Source of the DNA: Flavobacterium hydrocarbonoxydans
GTDB taxonomy: Bacteria; Bacteroidota; Bacteroidia; Flavobacteriales; Flavobacteriaceae
Reading direction: 5' to 3'
Assembly: GCF_009789235.1 (NCBI RefSeq)
Contig: NZ_WSTB01000008.1
Span: 186,001-250,000 of the forward strand
DNA length: 64,000 bases
Shown: positions 42,556-50,921 of the stretch, piece by piece
Layout: each line of letters opens with the position of its first letter
How positions within the stretch are numbered: the first letter of the stretch is position 1
The notes under the pieces: generated by a model
Seen by the model: the letters and a program-made list of their open reading frames with translations, nothing else
What the model was told of the DNA's origin: nothing
Database searches by the model: none
Program-made: the position numbers and the translations under genes

Positions 42556-43422
42556 ATGAAAAGAAACTACAAAATAACAATCCCCGAACCCTGTACTGAA
42601 AACTGGGACAAAATGACGCCCAACGAAAGCGGGCGTTTTTGTATGAGTTGTGCCAAAACCGTTATTGACTTCACAGAGATGTTACCCGATGAAGTAAAGC
42701 ATTTTTTTGTTCAGAATCAAAACACCAAAATCTGCGGGAGATTCAAAAATTCTCAATTAGAAACGATAACCATTCAGATTCCGAGCCGCATTTTATATAC
42801 GCAAACGCATTATAATAGAATGTTTTTGTTAGCCCTTTTTATTGCTATGGGAACCACTCTGTTCAGTTGTCAGGACCAAAACGGAAACAAACAAAAGATA
42901 GATAAAGTTGAAGTTGTGAATGAGCCGCAACAAGAAATTGTTGTAGGTAAAACATTAAAGGGTTCAGATCACATTCCACCTCCTCCTCCTCCAAAAGTTG
43001 ATGCTATTAAATTTATAAAGCCAAAAGAAAAAATCAACACAAAAAAAGCTTCTTATTCGGAGACAGTGGTAAAATGCGAAGAATCCAAAGAAAAAAAACT
43101 TGTTGAAGATGAAATCTACAACGGCTATACCTCAATTGAAGCAGCACCAGTTTTCCCGGGAGGCATCGAACAATTCTATACTTTTTTTGCTAACGAATTT
43201 AAAAAACCTGAAAACAGTAATACAACTAATCTCAAAATTAAAATCACTTTTGCAGTAGAAAGGGATGGTTCTTTGAGTTATATTAACTCTATTACACCTA
43301 TTGACCAAACATTAGAAACAGAAATTATTAGAGTTTTAAAATTATCGCCTAAATGGCAGCCTGGAGAATCGAATGGCAAAAAAATCAAAATGCAATATTC
43401 TATGCCAATTACATTAGAATAA
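42556..43422 (+). CDS. TonB C-terminal-domain protein with N-terminal four-cysteine module
   Basis: The protein has 288 residues. Residues 1-70 hold Cys13, Cys29, Cys32 and Cys60 in IPEPCTENWDKM, GRFCMSCAKTVIDFT and KICGRF, a pattern that looks like a zinc or redox site and that I recall at the start of other Bacteroidota proteins. A membrane helix follows (about 86-104, MFLLALFIAMGTTLF), then a Pro-rich stretch (PPPPPPK). The C-terminal domain (about 195-288; APVFPGGIEQFYTFF, VERDGSLSYINSI, SPKWQPG) is TonB_C-like. It may pass energy or signals to an outer-membrane protein. The cytoplasmic Cys module has no assigned function. The gene starts 76 bp after the 21-bp array. Confidence 0.82.
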   Translation: MKRNYKITIPEPCTENWDKMTPNESGRFCMSCAKTVIDFTEMLPDEVKHFFVQNQNTKICGRFKNSQLETITIQIPSRILYTQTHYNRMFLLALFIAMGTTLFSCQDQNGNKQKIDKVEVVNEPQQEIVVGKTLKGSDHIPPPPPPKVDAIKFIKPKEKINTKKASYSETVVKCEESKEKKLVEDEIYNGYTSIEAAPVFPGGIEQFYTFFANEFKKPENSNTTNLKIKITFAVERDGSLSYINSITPIDQTLETEIIRVLKLSPKWQPGESNGKKIKMQYSMPITLE

Positions 43423-43447
43423 GATCTCGGTAATAAATTTAAAACCG

Positions 43448-43455
43448 TAAATTTG
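43448..43455 (+). promoter_or_regulatory. Candidate -7 box for dxs
   Basis: The sequence reads TAAATTTG (TAnnTTTG), ending 14 nt before the dxs ATG, so the leader would be short. No clear -33 TTG was seen. Confidence 0.55.
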
Positions 43456-43469
43456 CTTTTTACTCTACA

Positions 43470-45251
43470 ATGAAAAGCAATTTACTCTCAAATATATTCA
43501 ATCCAGCAGATTTACGCGAACTCAATGAAGCGCAACTCCCTCAGGTTGCTCAGGAACTGCGACAGTTTATTATTGATATTGTTTCGGTAAAAGAAGGGCA
43601 TTTGGGTGCTAGTCTGGGAGTTATAGAACTTACCATTGCTCTGCATTATGTTTTTAATACTCCCGAAGATTTATTGGTTTGGGATGTGGGTCATCAGGCT
43701 TACGGACATAAAATCCTGACCGAAAGAAGAGAAAATTTTCATACCAACAGACAAATTGGAGGGATTTCCGGATTTCCAAAAAGAAGCGAAAGTATTTATG
43801 ATACTTTTGGTGTAGGACATTCTTCTACTTCAATTTCGGCCGCACTCGGGATGGCGATTGCATCTAAACTAAAAGGCGAAACCAGTAAACAACATATAGC
43901 AGTTATTGGCGATGCCTCAATTGCATCGGGAATGGCTTTTGAAGGTCTGAACCACGCCGGTGTAACGGATGCTAATATTTTGGTAATTCTAAACGACAAC
44001 GCCATTGGTATTGACCCGAGTGTTGGTGCTTTGAAAAAATATTTAACAGCAGTAAAAAACGGAAAAAACCCGAAGCAGAATAATATCATCAAATCATTGA
44101 ATTTTGATTATTCGGGACCGATTGACGGGCATGATATTCCAACATTAATCAAAGAATTAAATCGCTTAAAAAAGATAAAAGGCCCTAAATTCCTTCACAT
44201 TGTAACCACTAAAGGAAAAGGTCTACAACAAGCTGAAGAAAATCAGGTAGTGTATCATGCTCCCGGAAAATTCGACGCTTCGACAGGTGAAATTCATTTG
44301 AAATCGGATGAAAATTTACCGCCAAAATACCAGGATGTATTTGGTTTAACTATTTTGGATTTAGCCAAAAAGAACGAAAAAATCATCGGAATCACACCGG
44401 CAATGCCATCAGGAAGTTCCTTAAAATTTATGATGGACGAAATTCCGGAACGTGCTTTTGATGTGGGAATTGCAGAACAGCACGCCGTAACGCTTGCTGC
44501 CGGAATGGCAACTCAGGGAATGCTGGTATATTGCAATATTTATTCGACATTTTTGCAGCGTGCTTACGATCAGGTGGTTCATGATGTGGCTTTGCAAAAC
44601 TTACCGGTTATTTTTTGTCTGGATCGTGCAGGTTTAGTCGGGGAAGACGGCGCTACTCATCACGGTGTTTTTGATATTGCCTATTTACGTGCTATCCCGA
44701 ATATGATTATCTATGCGCCCCTCAACGAAATTGCACTGCAAAACATTTTATATACGGCTCAATTAGGCCTTGATCACCCAATTGCCATTCGATATCCGCG
44801 TGGCCGTGGTGTTTTACCTAACTGGCTGGCAGAGCATTTCGGAAATTATGAAACTGTTAAAATTGGCCAGTCAAAATGTTTGAAAAAAGGAACCCAGACT
44901 GCTGTTTTATCAACAGGAACCATAGGAAAAAATGTGACACAGGCTATTGCAGAACTGGCAAATCGTGATGCTGTTGGCCATTATGATTTTCCATTCATAA
45001 AACCTTTGGACACCCATACTTTAAAGGAGATTTTTTCAGATTACAAACACATCATTACCATTGAAGATGGCGTAATAAATGGTGGTTTTGGAAGCGCTGT
45101 TTTAGAGTTTGCTGCCGTTAATAATTTTACAAACAAAGTGACCATACTAGGTGTTCCCGACACTTTTATCGAGCACGGAACTGTTGCGCAACTGCAACAA
45201 TTGTGCAAAATTGACGTTAAATCTTTGGTAAATCTTTTTTCAAACCACTGA
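43470..45251 (+). CDS. dxs: 1-deoxy-D-xylulose-5-phosphate synthase
   Basis: The protein has 593 residues, slightly shorter than the 620 of E. coli. It joins pyruvate and glyceraldehyde 3-phosphate in the first step of the MEP isoprenoid pathway, using thiamine diphosphate. The order of motifs is VKEGHLGASLGVIELTIALHY (His for substrate), VWDVGHQAYGHKILT, the ThDP motif GDASIASGMAFEGLNHAG to LNDNAIGI, then a pyrimidine domain (DVGIAEQHAVTLAAGMA, FLQRAYDQVVHDVALQ, RAGLVGEDGATHHG) and the C-terminal transketolase domain. A secreted DUF3078 protein follows after 41 bp; the link looks positional only. Confidence 0.97.
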   Translation: MKSNLLSNIFNPADLRELNEAQLPQVAQELRQFIIDIVSVKEGHLGASLGVIELTIALHYVFNTPEDLLVWDVGHQAYGHKILTERRENFHTNRQIGGISGFPKRSESIYDTFGVGHSSTSISAALGMAIASKLKGETSKQHIAVIGDASIASGMAFEGLNHAGVTDANILVILNDNAIGIDPSVGALKKYLTAVKNGKNPKQNNIIKSLNFDYSGPIDGHDIPTLIKELNRLKKIKGPKFLHIVTTKGKGLQQAEENQVVYHAPGKFDASTGEIHLKSDENLPPKYQDVFGLTILDLAKKNEKIIGITPAMPSGSSLKFMMDEIPERAFDVGIAEQHAVTLAAGMATQGMLVYCNIYSTFLQRAYDQVVHDVALQNLPVIFCLDRAGLVGEDGATHHGVFDIAYLRAIPNMIIYAPLNEIALQNILYTAQLGLDHPIAIRYPRGRGVLPNWLAEHFGNYETVKIGQSKCLKKGTQTAVLSTGTIGKNVTQAIAELANRDAVGHYDFPFIKPLDTHTLKEIFSDYKHIITIEDGVINGGFGSAVLEFAAVNNFTNKVTILGVPDTFIEHGTVAQLQQLCKIDVKSLVNLFSNH

Positions 45252-45292
45252 AAAGATTTATTTTGCAAAACCAAAATATTAAAGTCAGACTA

Positions 45293-46291
45293 ATGAAATT
45301 ATTGCGCTCTACCCTTTTATTATTACTCCTTTTATGTACAACAAGTAATTTTGCCCAAATTATACAAACTACATTAAATCCTAATCAATTGCCACCGATG
45401 CCTTCAAACTGGTCGAAAAAAAATCAATTAGGGTTTGATATTTCTGAGATTGCTTTTTTAAATTGGAGTGCGGGGGGAAACAGCTCCATTTCAGGACTTT
45501 TTAAAGGAGAGTTTGCCAGAACTTACGCAAAAGGAAATCATAAATGGGCCAACGAGCTTATCGTTAAGTACGGTTTAAATAAACAAGACGGTATAGAGCT
45601 TAGAAAAACAGACGATGCTGTATTGCTGAACTCGACGTATGGTTTTAGAAAAGATACCACTTCAAACTGGTATTATTCAGCCAAATATAATTTCAACACC
45701 CAGTTTACGAACGGATACAATTATCCTAATAAAGACATTGCTATATCAAGACCTTTTGCACCAGCTTATATCTTTCTGGGAGCAGGAGCTGAAAATTCTA
45801 ATAAGAAAAAAAACAGAACGTTTTACTTCTCTCCTATCACACTCAAAACAACTTTAGTACTGGATCAGACTTTAGCCAATCAGGGAGCGTTTGGTGTTAA
45901 AAAAGCCGTTTATGCACCAGATCCTAATGATCCTGCCAATACCATATTAGTAGAGGATGGAGAAAAAGTAAAAGCAGAGTTTGGTATTTTAATTACCGGT
46001 TACAGCAAAAGCGAAATTTTTAAAAATATCTTTTTTGAAAACCGTCTGAGTTTATATACCGATTATTTAAACAAATTTGGCAATGTCGATGTCGATTATG
46101 ACACCCGTCTGGATTTAGTGGTCAATGCGTATGTAAAAGCCAATATTGGCGTACATCTTGTTTATGACGACGATATTAAAACCAAGAAAGATGTCGTTGA
46201 TGCTGCCGGAGCCACCACTCAGGTTAATGACGGCCCAAGACTACAGCTGAAACAGGTACTTGGAGTTGGTGTTGTATATGCTTTTCAGTAA
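45293..46291 (+). CDS. DUF3078 secreted outer-membrane-type protein, function unknown
   Basis: The protein has 332 residues from the ATG at 45293. A TTG ten codons earlier is open but lies before a clean signal peptide (MKLLRSTLLLLLLLCTTSNFAQ). The mature part starts with the DUF3078 pattern (GFDISEIAFLNWSAGGNSSISGLFKGEF) and consists of amphipathic beta strands (WYYSAKYNFNTQF, FENRLSLYTDYL). It ends QVLGVGVVYAFQ, like an outer-membrane barrel. No function is known for the family. Its stop codon directly abuts that of the convergent dgt gene, with no terminator between them. Confidence 0.85.
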   Translation: MKLLRSTLLLLLLLCTTSNFAQIIQTTLNPNQLPPMPSNWSKKNQLGFDISEIAFLNWSAGGNSSISGLFKGEFARTYAKGNHKWANELIVKYGLNKQDGIELRKTDDAVLLNSTYGFRKDTTSNWYYSAKYNFNTQFTNGYNYPNKDIAISRPFAPAYIFLGAGAENSNKKKNRTFYFSPITLKTTLVLDQTLANQGAFGVKKAVYAPDPNDPANTILVEDGEKVKAEFGILITGYSKSEIFKNIFFENRLSLYTDYLNKFGNVDVDYDTRLDLVVNAYVKANIGVHLVYDDDIKTKKDVVDAAGATTQVNDGPRLQLKQVLGVGVVYAFQ

Positions 46292-47638
46292 TTAACTCTT
46301 TTTTCTACCGTTAATTGTTTCGAACAATTCTAATGCGTTTCCGTCTGTTAAGAGCGAAACGTAATGACAAATATGCAATAAACGCTCGTATAGATTGGTT
46401 TTGTCTAAATGATGTTTTTCCGGCAGCATTTTCAAAATCAATTTGTCGTAATTAGACGCTTTTCCTTCATATTTATTGTTGAAAGCTGTAATAAATTTAT
46501 CCAATAAGGTTTGAATAATTTCATAACCCACAATTTCTTTCTCAATCACTTCTCGGCTTTGGTAGATTTTTTTCACGCTCAGATTGATGATATCGTCCAT
46601 TTGGGCTTTGTACTTGCTTTTGTCTGTTAAGGCAAAAGGGAAATTTCCGGCCATAATTGCTTCTTCATTTTCGATAAAAACACTGACGGCATCATTGATT
46701 AAAGTTCCAATGGCCAGAGCACGTAAATAACTGATTCGGTCTTCCTTGGTCGTTAAAGTTTTGTATTTCGAAACACCAATATTGTCTTTAACCAATTTGA
46801 TTAAATATTCTAAAGCATAATCTTCAGAAACTAAACCCAGATTGATACCGTCTTCAAAATCGATAATCGTATAGCAGATATCATCAGCAGCTTCTACTAA
46901 ATAGGCTAGCGGATGACGCTCAAAACCAATATCATCACCAGATTTGTTGGCAATCATACCCATATCTTTGGCAACTTCTTCAAAAAATAATTTATCGGTC
47001 TGGAAAAAACCATATTTTTTATCGGCGATATTCTGCGTTGGTTTTTTAGGCAAACTTTCTTTAGGATATTTCATGAAAGCCCCCAAAGTGGCGTAAGAAA
47101 TTCGAAGCCCGCCTTCGATACCAGGACGGCTAGCGGTTAACACCGAAAATCCATTGGCATTTCCCTCAAAATCTATTAAATCCTGCCATTGCTTATCGGT
47201 CAGCTGATTTCGGAATTGTTGTCCTTTTCCTATCGAAAAATATTCTCCAATGGCTTTTTCACCAGAATGCCCAAAAGGAGGATTCCCGATGTCATGTGCC
47301 AATGAAGCCGCAGCGACAATCGCACCAAAATCATTCATGTGATACCCATGAACTTCTTTTAAATACGGATATTTTTCGATGATTTTTTTCCCAACCAAAC
47401 GACCAAGAGAACGTCCCACTACCGAAACTTCTAAACTGTGCGTCAATCTCGTATGCACAAAATCGGTTTTCGAAAGCGGAATTACCTGTGTTTTGTCCTG
47501 CAAACTTCTAAAAGCCGCCGAAAAAATAATTCGGTCATAATCTACCTCAAAACCTAATCTCGTTTCATCTTGTTCAATACGTAATCTTTTACTTGTGTCG
47601 CCTTGGCGTTTAAGTGATAGAAGTTGTTCCCAGTTCAT
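46292..47638 (-). CDS. dgt: Deoxyguanosinetriphosphate triphosphohydrolase (HD-domain dNTPase)
   Basis: The protein has 448 residues. It hydrolyses dGTP to deoxyguanosine and triphosphate, which trims dNTP pools and can limit phage. The HD metal site is visible as H67 in RLTHSLEVS and H115-D116 in ASLAHDIGNPPFGHSGEKAI. The allosteric/substrate segment HPLAYLVEAADDICYTIIDFEDG carries the second DD pair. The length fits the type-1 dGTPase family. It is a single gene, and the convergent DUF3078 gene ends exactly where it ends. A TATTTTTG box lies at 47707-47714 on the minus strand. Confidence 0.94.
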   Translation of the reverse strand: MNWEQLLSLKRQGDTSKRLRIEQDETRLGFEVDYDRIIFSAAFRSLQDKTQVIPLSKTDFVHTRLTHSLEVSVVGRSLGRLVGKKIIEKYPYLKEVHGYHMNDFGAIVAAASLAHDIGNPPFGHSGEKAIGEYFSIGKGQQFRNQLTDKQWQDLIDFEGNANGFSVLTASRPGIEGGLRISYATLGAFMKYPKESLPKKPTQNIADKKYGFFQTDKLFFEEVAKDMGMIANKSGDDIGFERHPLAYLVEAADDICYTIIDFEDGINLGLVSEDYALEYLIKLVKDNIGVSKYKTLTTKEDRISYLRALAIGTLINDAVSVFIENEEAIMAGNFPFALTDKSKYKAQMDDIINLSVKKIYQSREVIEKEIVGYEIIQTLLDKFITAFNNKYEGKASNYDKLILKMLPEKHHLDKTNLYERLLHICHYVSLLTDGNALELFETINGRKKS

Positions 47639-47658
47639 TTTGATATTTTAGATTGTAG

Positions 47659-47676
47659 TCCCGATAGCTATCGGGA
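47659..47676. repeat. 18-bp perfect palindrome TCCCGATAGCTATCGGGA in the dgt leader
   Basis: The sequence is its own complement. A relative with AC in place of GC at its centre forms the inner stem of the rng terminator (39179-39196). It lies 21 bp upstream of the dgt ATG. Confidence 0.75.
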
Positions 47677-47706
47677 GTTGAATTTAGATTTTTGATTTAG
47701 AAGCAT

Positions 47707-47714
47707 CAAAAATA
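47707..47714 (-). promoter_or_regulatory. Candidate -7 box for dgt
   Basis: The minus strand reads TATTTTTG (TAnnTTTG), 69 nt upstream of the dgt start. The palindrome at 47659-47676 would be in the transcript leader. Confidence 0.5.
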
Positions 47715-47764
47715 CATTTTATTTTAGGATAAAAATGTTACAGATTAATTTGATTTAAGTTTTA

Positions 47765-47829
47765 TTCGCCACGAATTCACGAATTATTTTAAATGCAATA
47801 ATTGTAAAAATTCGTGAATTCGTGGCGAA
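47765..47829. repeat. Inverted repeat with perfect 21-bp arms
   Basis: The arms at 47765-47785 and 47809-47829 begin TTCGCCACGAATTC and are perfect complements around a 23-nt spacer. The same arms, shortened, occur at 39260-39303. It could act as a terminator for lrp, which ends at 47893 and runs towards it. Confidence 0.85.
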
Positions 47830-47892
47830 AATTTAAACATTGAGCATATAAAAATCATTATAATCTGTGTAATCTGTGGCAAAATATTTTAA

Positions 47893-48354
47893 TTAAAACT
47901 CTAATGCCGTGCTGTGTTTGATTTCGCCCATTACAAAAATACTATTCGTGTTCCCTATGTTTTCAATGGTGGATAATTTATTCATGACAAAATCCTGATA
48001 ACTATCCATGTCCCGAACCAAAATTTTTAGCATAAAATCATAATCGCCAGCAATATTGTAGCATTCTATGATTTCGGGTAAGGCAACAATATCTTTTACA
48101 AAATTACTTCCCACATTTTTGGCGTGCTCTTTTAGTCGGACATTGCAAAAAACAGTCATACCGCGATTCATTTTTTTCTTATCTAAAAGCGCTACATATT
48201 TAGTAATATAACCATCCCGTTCCAGTCTTTTGATGCGCTCATAAACAGGCGTAACGGTCAGAAATAATTTACTTGCCAGGTCTTTTGTGTTGATATTCGA
48301 GTTCTCCTGAAGGTGTTTTAGAATCTCTAAATCGGTTTTATCTAAATTTTCCAT
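47893..48354 (-). CDS. Lrp/AsnC-family transcriptional regulator
   Basis: The protein has 153 residues. The N-terminal winged HTH (about 5-60; DLEILKHLQENSNINTKDLASKLFLTVTPVYERIKRLERDG as adjoining blocks) is followed by the RAM ligand-binding domain (about 70-150; CYNIAGDYDFMLKILVRDMDSYQDF). Lrp-type proteins sense amino acids. It is divergent from metE and both genes have the same 14-bp site, CAGTAAAAAATACT, directly before their start codons, so it probably controls metE and itself. The effector may be methionine, but this is inferred. Confidence 0.93.
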   Translation of the reverse strand: MENLDKTDLEILKHLQENSNINTKDLASKLFLTVTPVYERIKRLERDGYITKYVALLDKKKMNRGMTVFCNVRLKEHAKNVGSNFVKDIVALPEIIECYNIAGDYDFMLKILVRDMDSYQDFVMNKLSTIENIGNTNSIFVMGEIKHSTALEF

Positions 48355-48373
48355 AGTATTTTTTACTGCTGAA
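48355..48373 (-). promoter_or_regulatory. Operator-like site before the lrp-type gene
   Basis: On the minus strand this reads TTCAGCAGTAAAAAATACT and the next base starts the ATG. The 14-mer CAGTAAAAAATACT is identical to 48490-48503, in the mirrored orientation before metE. It would overlap the ribosome-loading region. Confidence 0.7.
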
Positions 48374-48487
48374 ATTCGTTTTGAAAGCTTTTGTCAGTAC
48401 AAAAAACTTTTAAAAGGTTAATTTAAAAGTTAAATTACTTAAATATGGTTCAAATTTAAGTATTAAAATCTAATAAAATAAATTTGT

Positions 48488-48506
48488 TCAGTAAAAAATA
48501 CTGAAT
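48488..48506 (+). promoter_or_regulatory. Operator-like palindrome before metE
   Basis: TTCAGTA-AAAAA-TACTGAA is a perfect 7-bp inverted repeat with a 5-nt centre, ending 5 nt before the metE ATG. A partial CAGTA also lies at 48395-48399 within the same divergent gap. Confidence 0.72.
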
Positions 48507-48511
48507 AAAAT

Positions 48512-50836
48512 ATGAAAACAAACAACTTAGGCTTTCCAAGAATCGGAAGCAACAGAGAATTAAAAAAAGCATCTGAATTGTATTGGGCTGGGAAAATTTC
48601 AGCTGAAGAATTGATTCAGGCAGGAAAAGATATTCGACGTCATAATTGGCAACTGCAAGCTGAGGCAGGAATAGATTTGATTCCGTCTAATGACTTTTCT
48701 TTTTACGATCAGGTTCTTGATTTAACCTTGACTTTAGGAGCCATTCCGGAACGTTATAACGAATTTGCCAAAACCAATTCTTCTCTAGATTTGTATTTTG
48801 CAATGGCAAGAGGGGCTCAGAAAAACGGTCAGGATGTTGTTGCTATGGAAATGACGAAATGGTTTGATACCAATTATCATTACATCGTTCCTGAGTTTAC
48901 GAAAGAACAAAAGTTTGCTTTGTTTTCAGAAAAAATAATTACCGAATTTAAAGAAGCTAATACTTTAGGAATTACTACAAAACCCGTTTTGATTGGGCCA
49001 ATATCCTATTTGCTTTTAGGAAAAGAAAAAGAAGAAGGTTTTCACCGAATTGATCTTATCGACAAACTGCTTCCGGTTTATTTTGAAATTTTCGAAAAAT
49101 TACAAGCCGAAAACGCTGACTATATTCAGTTAGACGAGCCGTTTTTGGCTTTGAACCTAAGCGACAAAGAGAGGAAAACTTTCACGGAAGTGTACAACAA
49201 AATCAACATCCGTTTTCCAAAAATTAAAATCATTCTTGCCAATTATTTTGATTGTTTCGGAGAGAATTTAGAAACGGCTTTGGCTTTGCCAGTTCATACT
49301 TTACACCTCGATTTGGTGCGTTGTCCTTCGCAATTGGATGATATTTTAGAATCAGCACAATTATCCTCTACTGTTAATCTTTCTTTAGGAGTTGTAGATG
49401 GAAGAAACATCTGGAAAAATGATTTCAGAAATTCATTGGCGCTAATCCAAAAAGCGACTGCTGCTTTGGGAGAAAACAGAATTTTAGTAGCACCTTCCTG
49501 TTCTTTAATTCACAGTCCGGTTGATTTGGATTTAGAGAGCAATGATGAAACACTGACGCCGGAAATCAAACAATGGCTGGCTTTTGCGAAACAAAAAATA
49601 AATGAAGTGGTTCTTTTGAAACAATTTGCATCCAGCGAAATTGACATCAAAACAGCTGCTGAATTTGAACAAAATACGATTGCCAATGACAACCGTAAAA
49701 CATCAAAACTGATTCATAATAATGATGTAAAAAATCGTGTTTCAGGCATTACTTCTACTGATGACCAACGAAAAAGTGCTTTTGCAAACCGAAGAAAAAG
49801 TCAGATTGAAGCTTTGAATCTTCCTTTATTCCCCACCACAACCATTGGTTCTTTCCCGCAAACTGCAGAGGTAAGAAGCTGGAGAGCCAAATTCAAAAAA
49901 GGAGAATTATCAGTAGAAGAATATAATAATTTAATCGAAAAAGAAACCGAAGCGACGATTCGTTTCCAGGAAGAAACCGGTATTGATGTTCTGGTTCACG
50001 GCGAATTTGAGCGTAACGATATGGTGGAATATTTTGGCGAACAACTGGCCGGTTTTACGTTTACCAAAAATGGATGGGTACAAAGCTACGGCAGTCGTTG
50101 TGTAAAACCTCCGGTAATTTACGGTGATGTTTCCAGACCAACTCCGATGACTGTAAAATGGTCGAAATATGCTCAATCGCTTACTTCTAAATGGGTAAAA
50201 GGAATGTTAACAGGTCCAGTAACGATTCTGCAATGGTCATTTGTGCGTAATGATCAGCCCCGATCTGAAACCTGTACGCAAATTGCATTGGCCATTCGTG
50301 ACGAAGTGGTTGATCTGGAAAAAGCAGGAATCAAAATCATTCAGATTGATGAACCGGCAATCCGTGAAGGTTTGCCGTTGCGAAAAGAAGAATGGGCAGC
50401 TTATCTGGATTGGGCTGTACGAGCTTTTAGGATTTCGGCTTCAGGTGTAAAAGATGATACGCAAATTCACACACACATGTGTTACAGCGAATTTAATGAT
50501 ATCATTCAGAATATCGCTGATATGGATGCCGATGTCATTACAATTGAATGCTCGCGTTCGCAAATGGAACTGTTAGATGCTTTCGCAGATTTTAATTATC
50601 CAAACGAAATTGGCCCTGGAGTTTATGACATACATTCGCCACGTGTTCCTTCAAGCGACGAAATGGTGAAATTATTAGAAAAAGCTTCAGCAGTAATTCC
50701 GGTTGACCAATTATGGGTAAATCCTGATTGTGGATTAAAAACACGTCATTGGGAGGAAACCAAAAAAGCATTGGTAGAAATGGTAGCTGCAGCTCAGGAA
50801 ATGCGCCTTACTGTTGAGAATACAGTAGGACTATAA
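48512..50836 (+). CDS. metE: Cobalamin-independent methionine synthase
   Basis: The protein has 774 residues. It moves a methyl group from 5-methyltetrahydropteroyl-triglutamate to homocysteine, the last step of methionine synthesis, without B12. The N-terminal domain starts NNLGFPRIGSNRELKKASELYW. The zinc ligands match E. coli MetE with a constant offset of 14: H655 and C657 in HTHMCYSEF, and C740 in NPDCGLKTR. The motifs TTTIGSFPQTAEVR and IQIDEPAIREGLPLR are also present. It is divergent from an Lrp-type gene and has a palindrome right before its start, so it is likely repressed or activated by that protein. A bidirectional terminator follows. Confidence 0.97.
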   Translation: MKTNNLGFPRIGSNRELKKASELYWAGKISAEELIQAGKDIRRHNWQLQAEAGIDLIPSNDFSFYDQVLDLTLTLGAIPERYNEFAKTNSSLDLYFAMARGAQKNGQDVVAMEMTKWFDTNYHYIVPEFTKEQKFALFSEKIITEFKEANTLGITTKPVLIGPISYLLLGKEKEEGFHRIDLIDKLLPVYFEIFEKLQAENADYIQLDEPFLALNLSDKERKTFTEVYNKINIRFPKIKIILANYFDCFGENLETALALPVHTLHLDLVRCPSQLDDILESAQLSSTVNLSLGVVDGRNIWKNDFRNSLALIQKATAALGENRILVAPSCSLIHSPVDLDLESNDETLTPEIKQWLAFAKQKINEVVLLKQFASSEIDIKTAAEFEQNTIANDNRKTSKLIHNNDVKNRVSGITSTDDQRKSAFANRRKSQIEALNLPLFPTTTIGSFPQTAEVRSWRAKFKKGELSVEEYNNLIEKETEATIRFQEETGIDVLVHGEFERNDMVEYFGEQLAGFTFTKNGWVQSYGSRCVKPPVIYGDVSRPTPMTVKWSKYAQSLTSKWVKGMLTGPVTILQWSFVRNDQPRSETCTQIALAIRDEVVDLEKAGIKIIQIDEPAIREGLPLRKEEWAAYLDWAVRAFRISASGVKDDTQIHTHMCYSEFNDIIQNIADMDADVITIECSRSQMELLDAFADFNYPNEIGPGVYDIHSPRVPSSDEMVKLLEKASAVIPVDQLWVNPDCGLKTRHWEETKKALVEMVAAAQEMRLTVENTVGL

Positions 50837-50871
50837 TCTTTTTTAGTTTTAATTATTGCTTTTTTTTAAAC

Positions 50872-50903
50872 AACAAAGGCTGTCAATTATGACAGCCTTT
50901 GTT
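50872..50903. terminator. Bidirectional terminator between metE and the M16 operon
   Basis: A 14-bp perfect stem (AACAAAGGCTGTCA/TGACAGCCTTTGTT) has the loop ATTA. It serves both convergent units. Confidence 0.9.
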
Positions 50904-50921
50904 TATTCTTAAAGATTCGTA

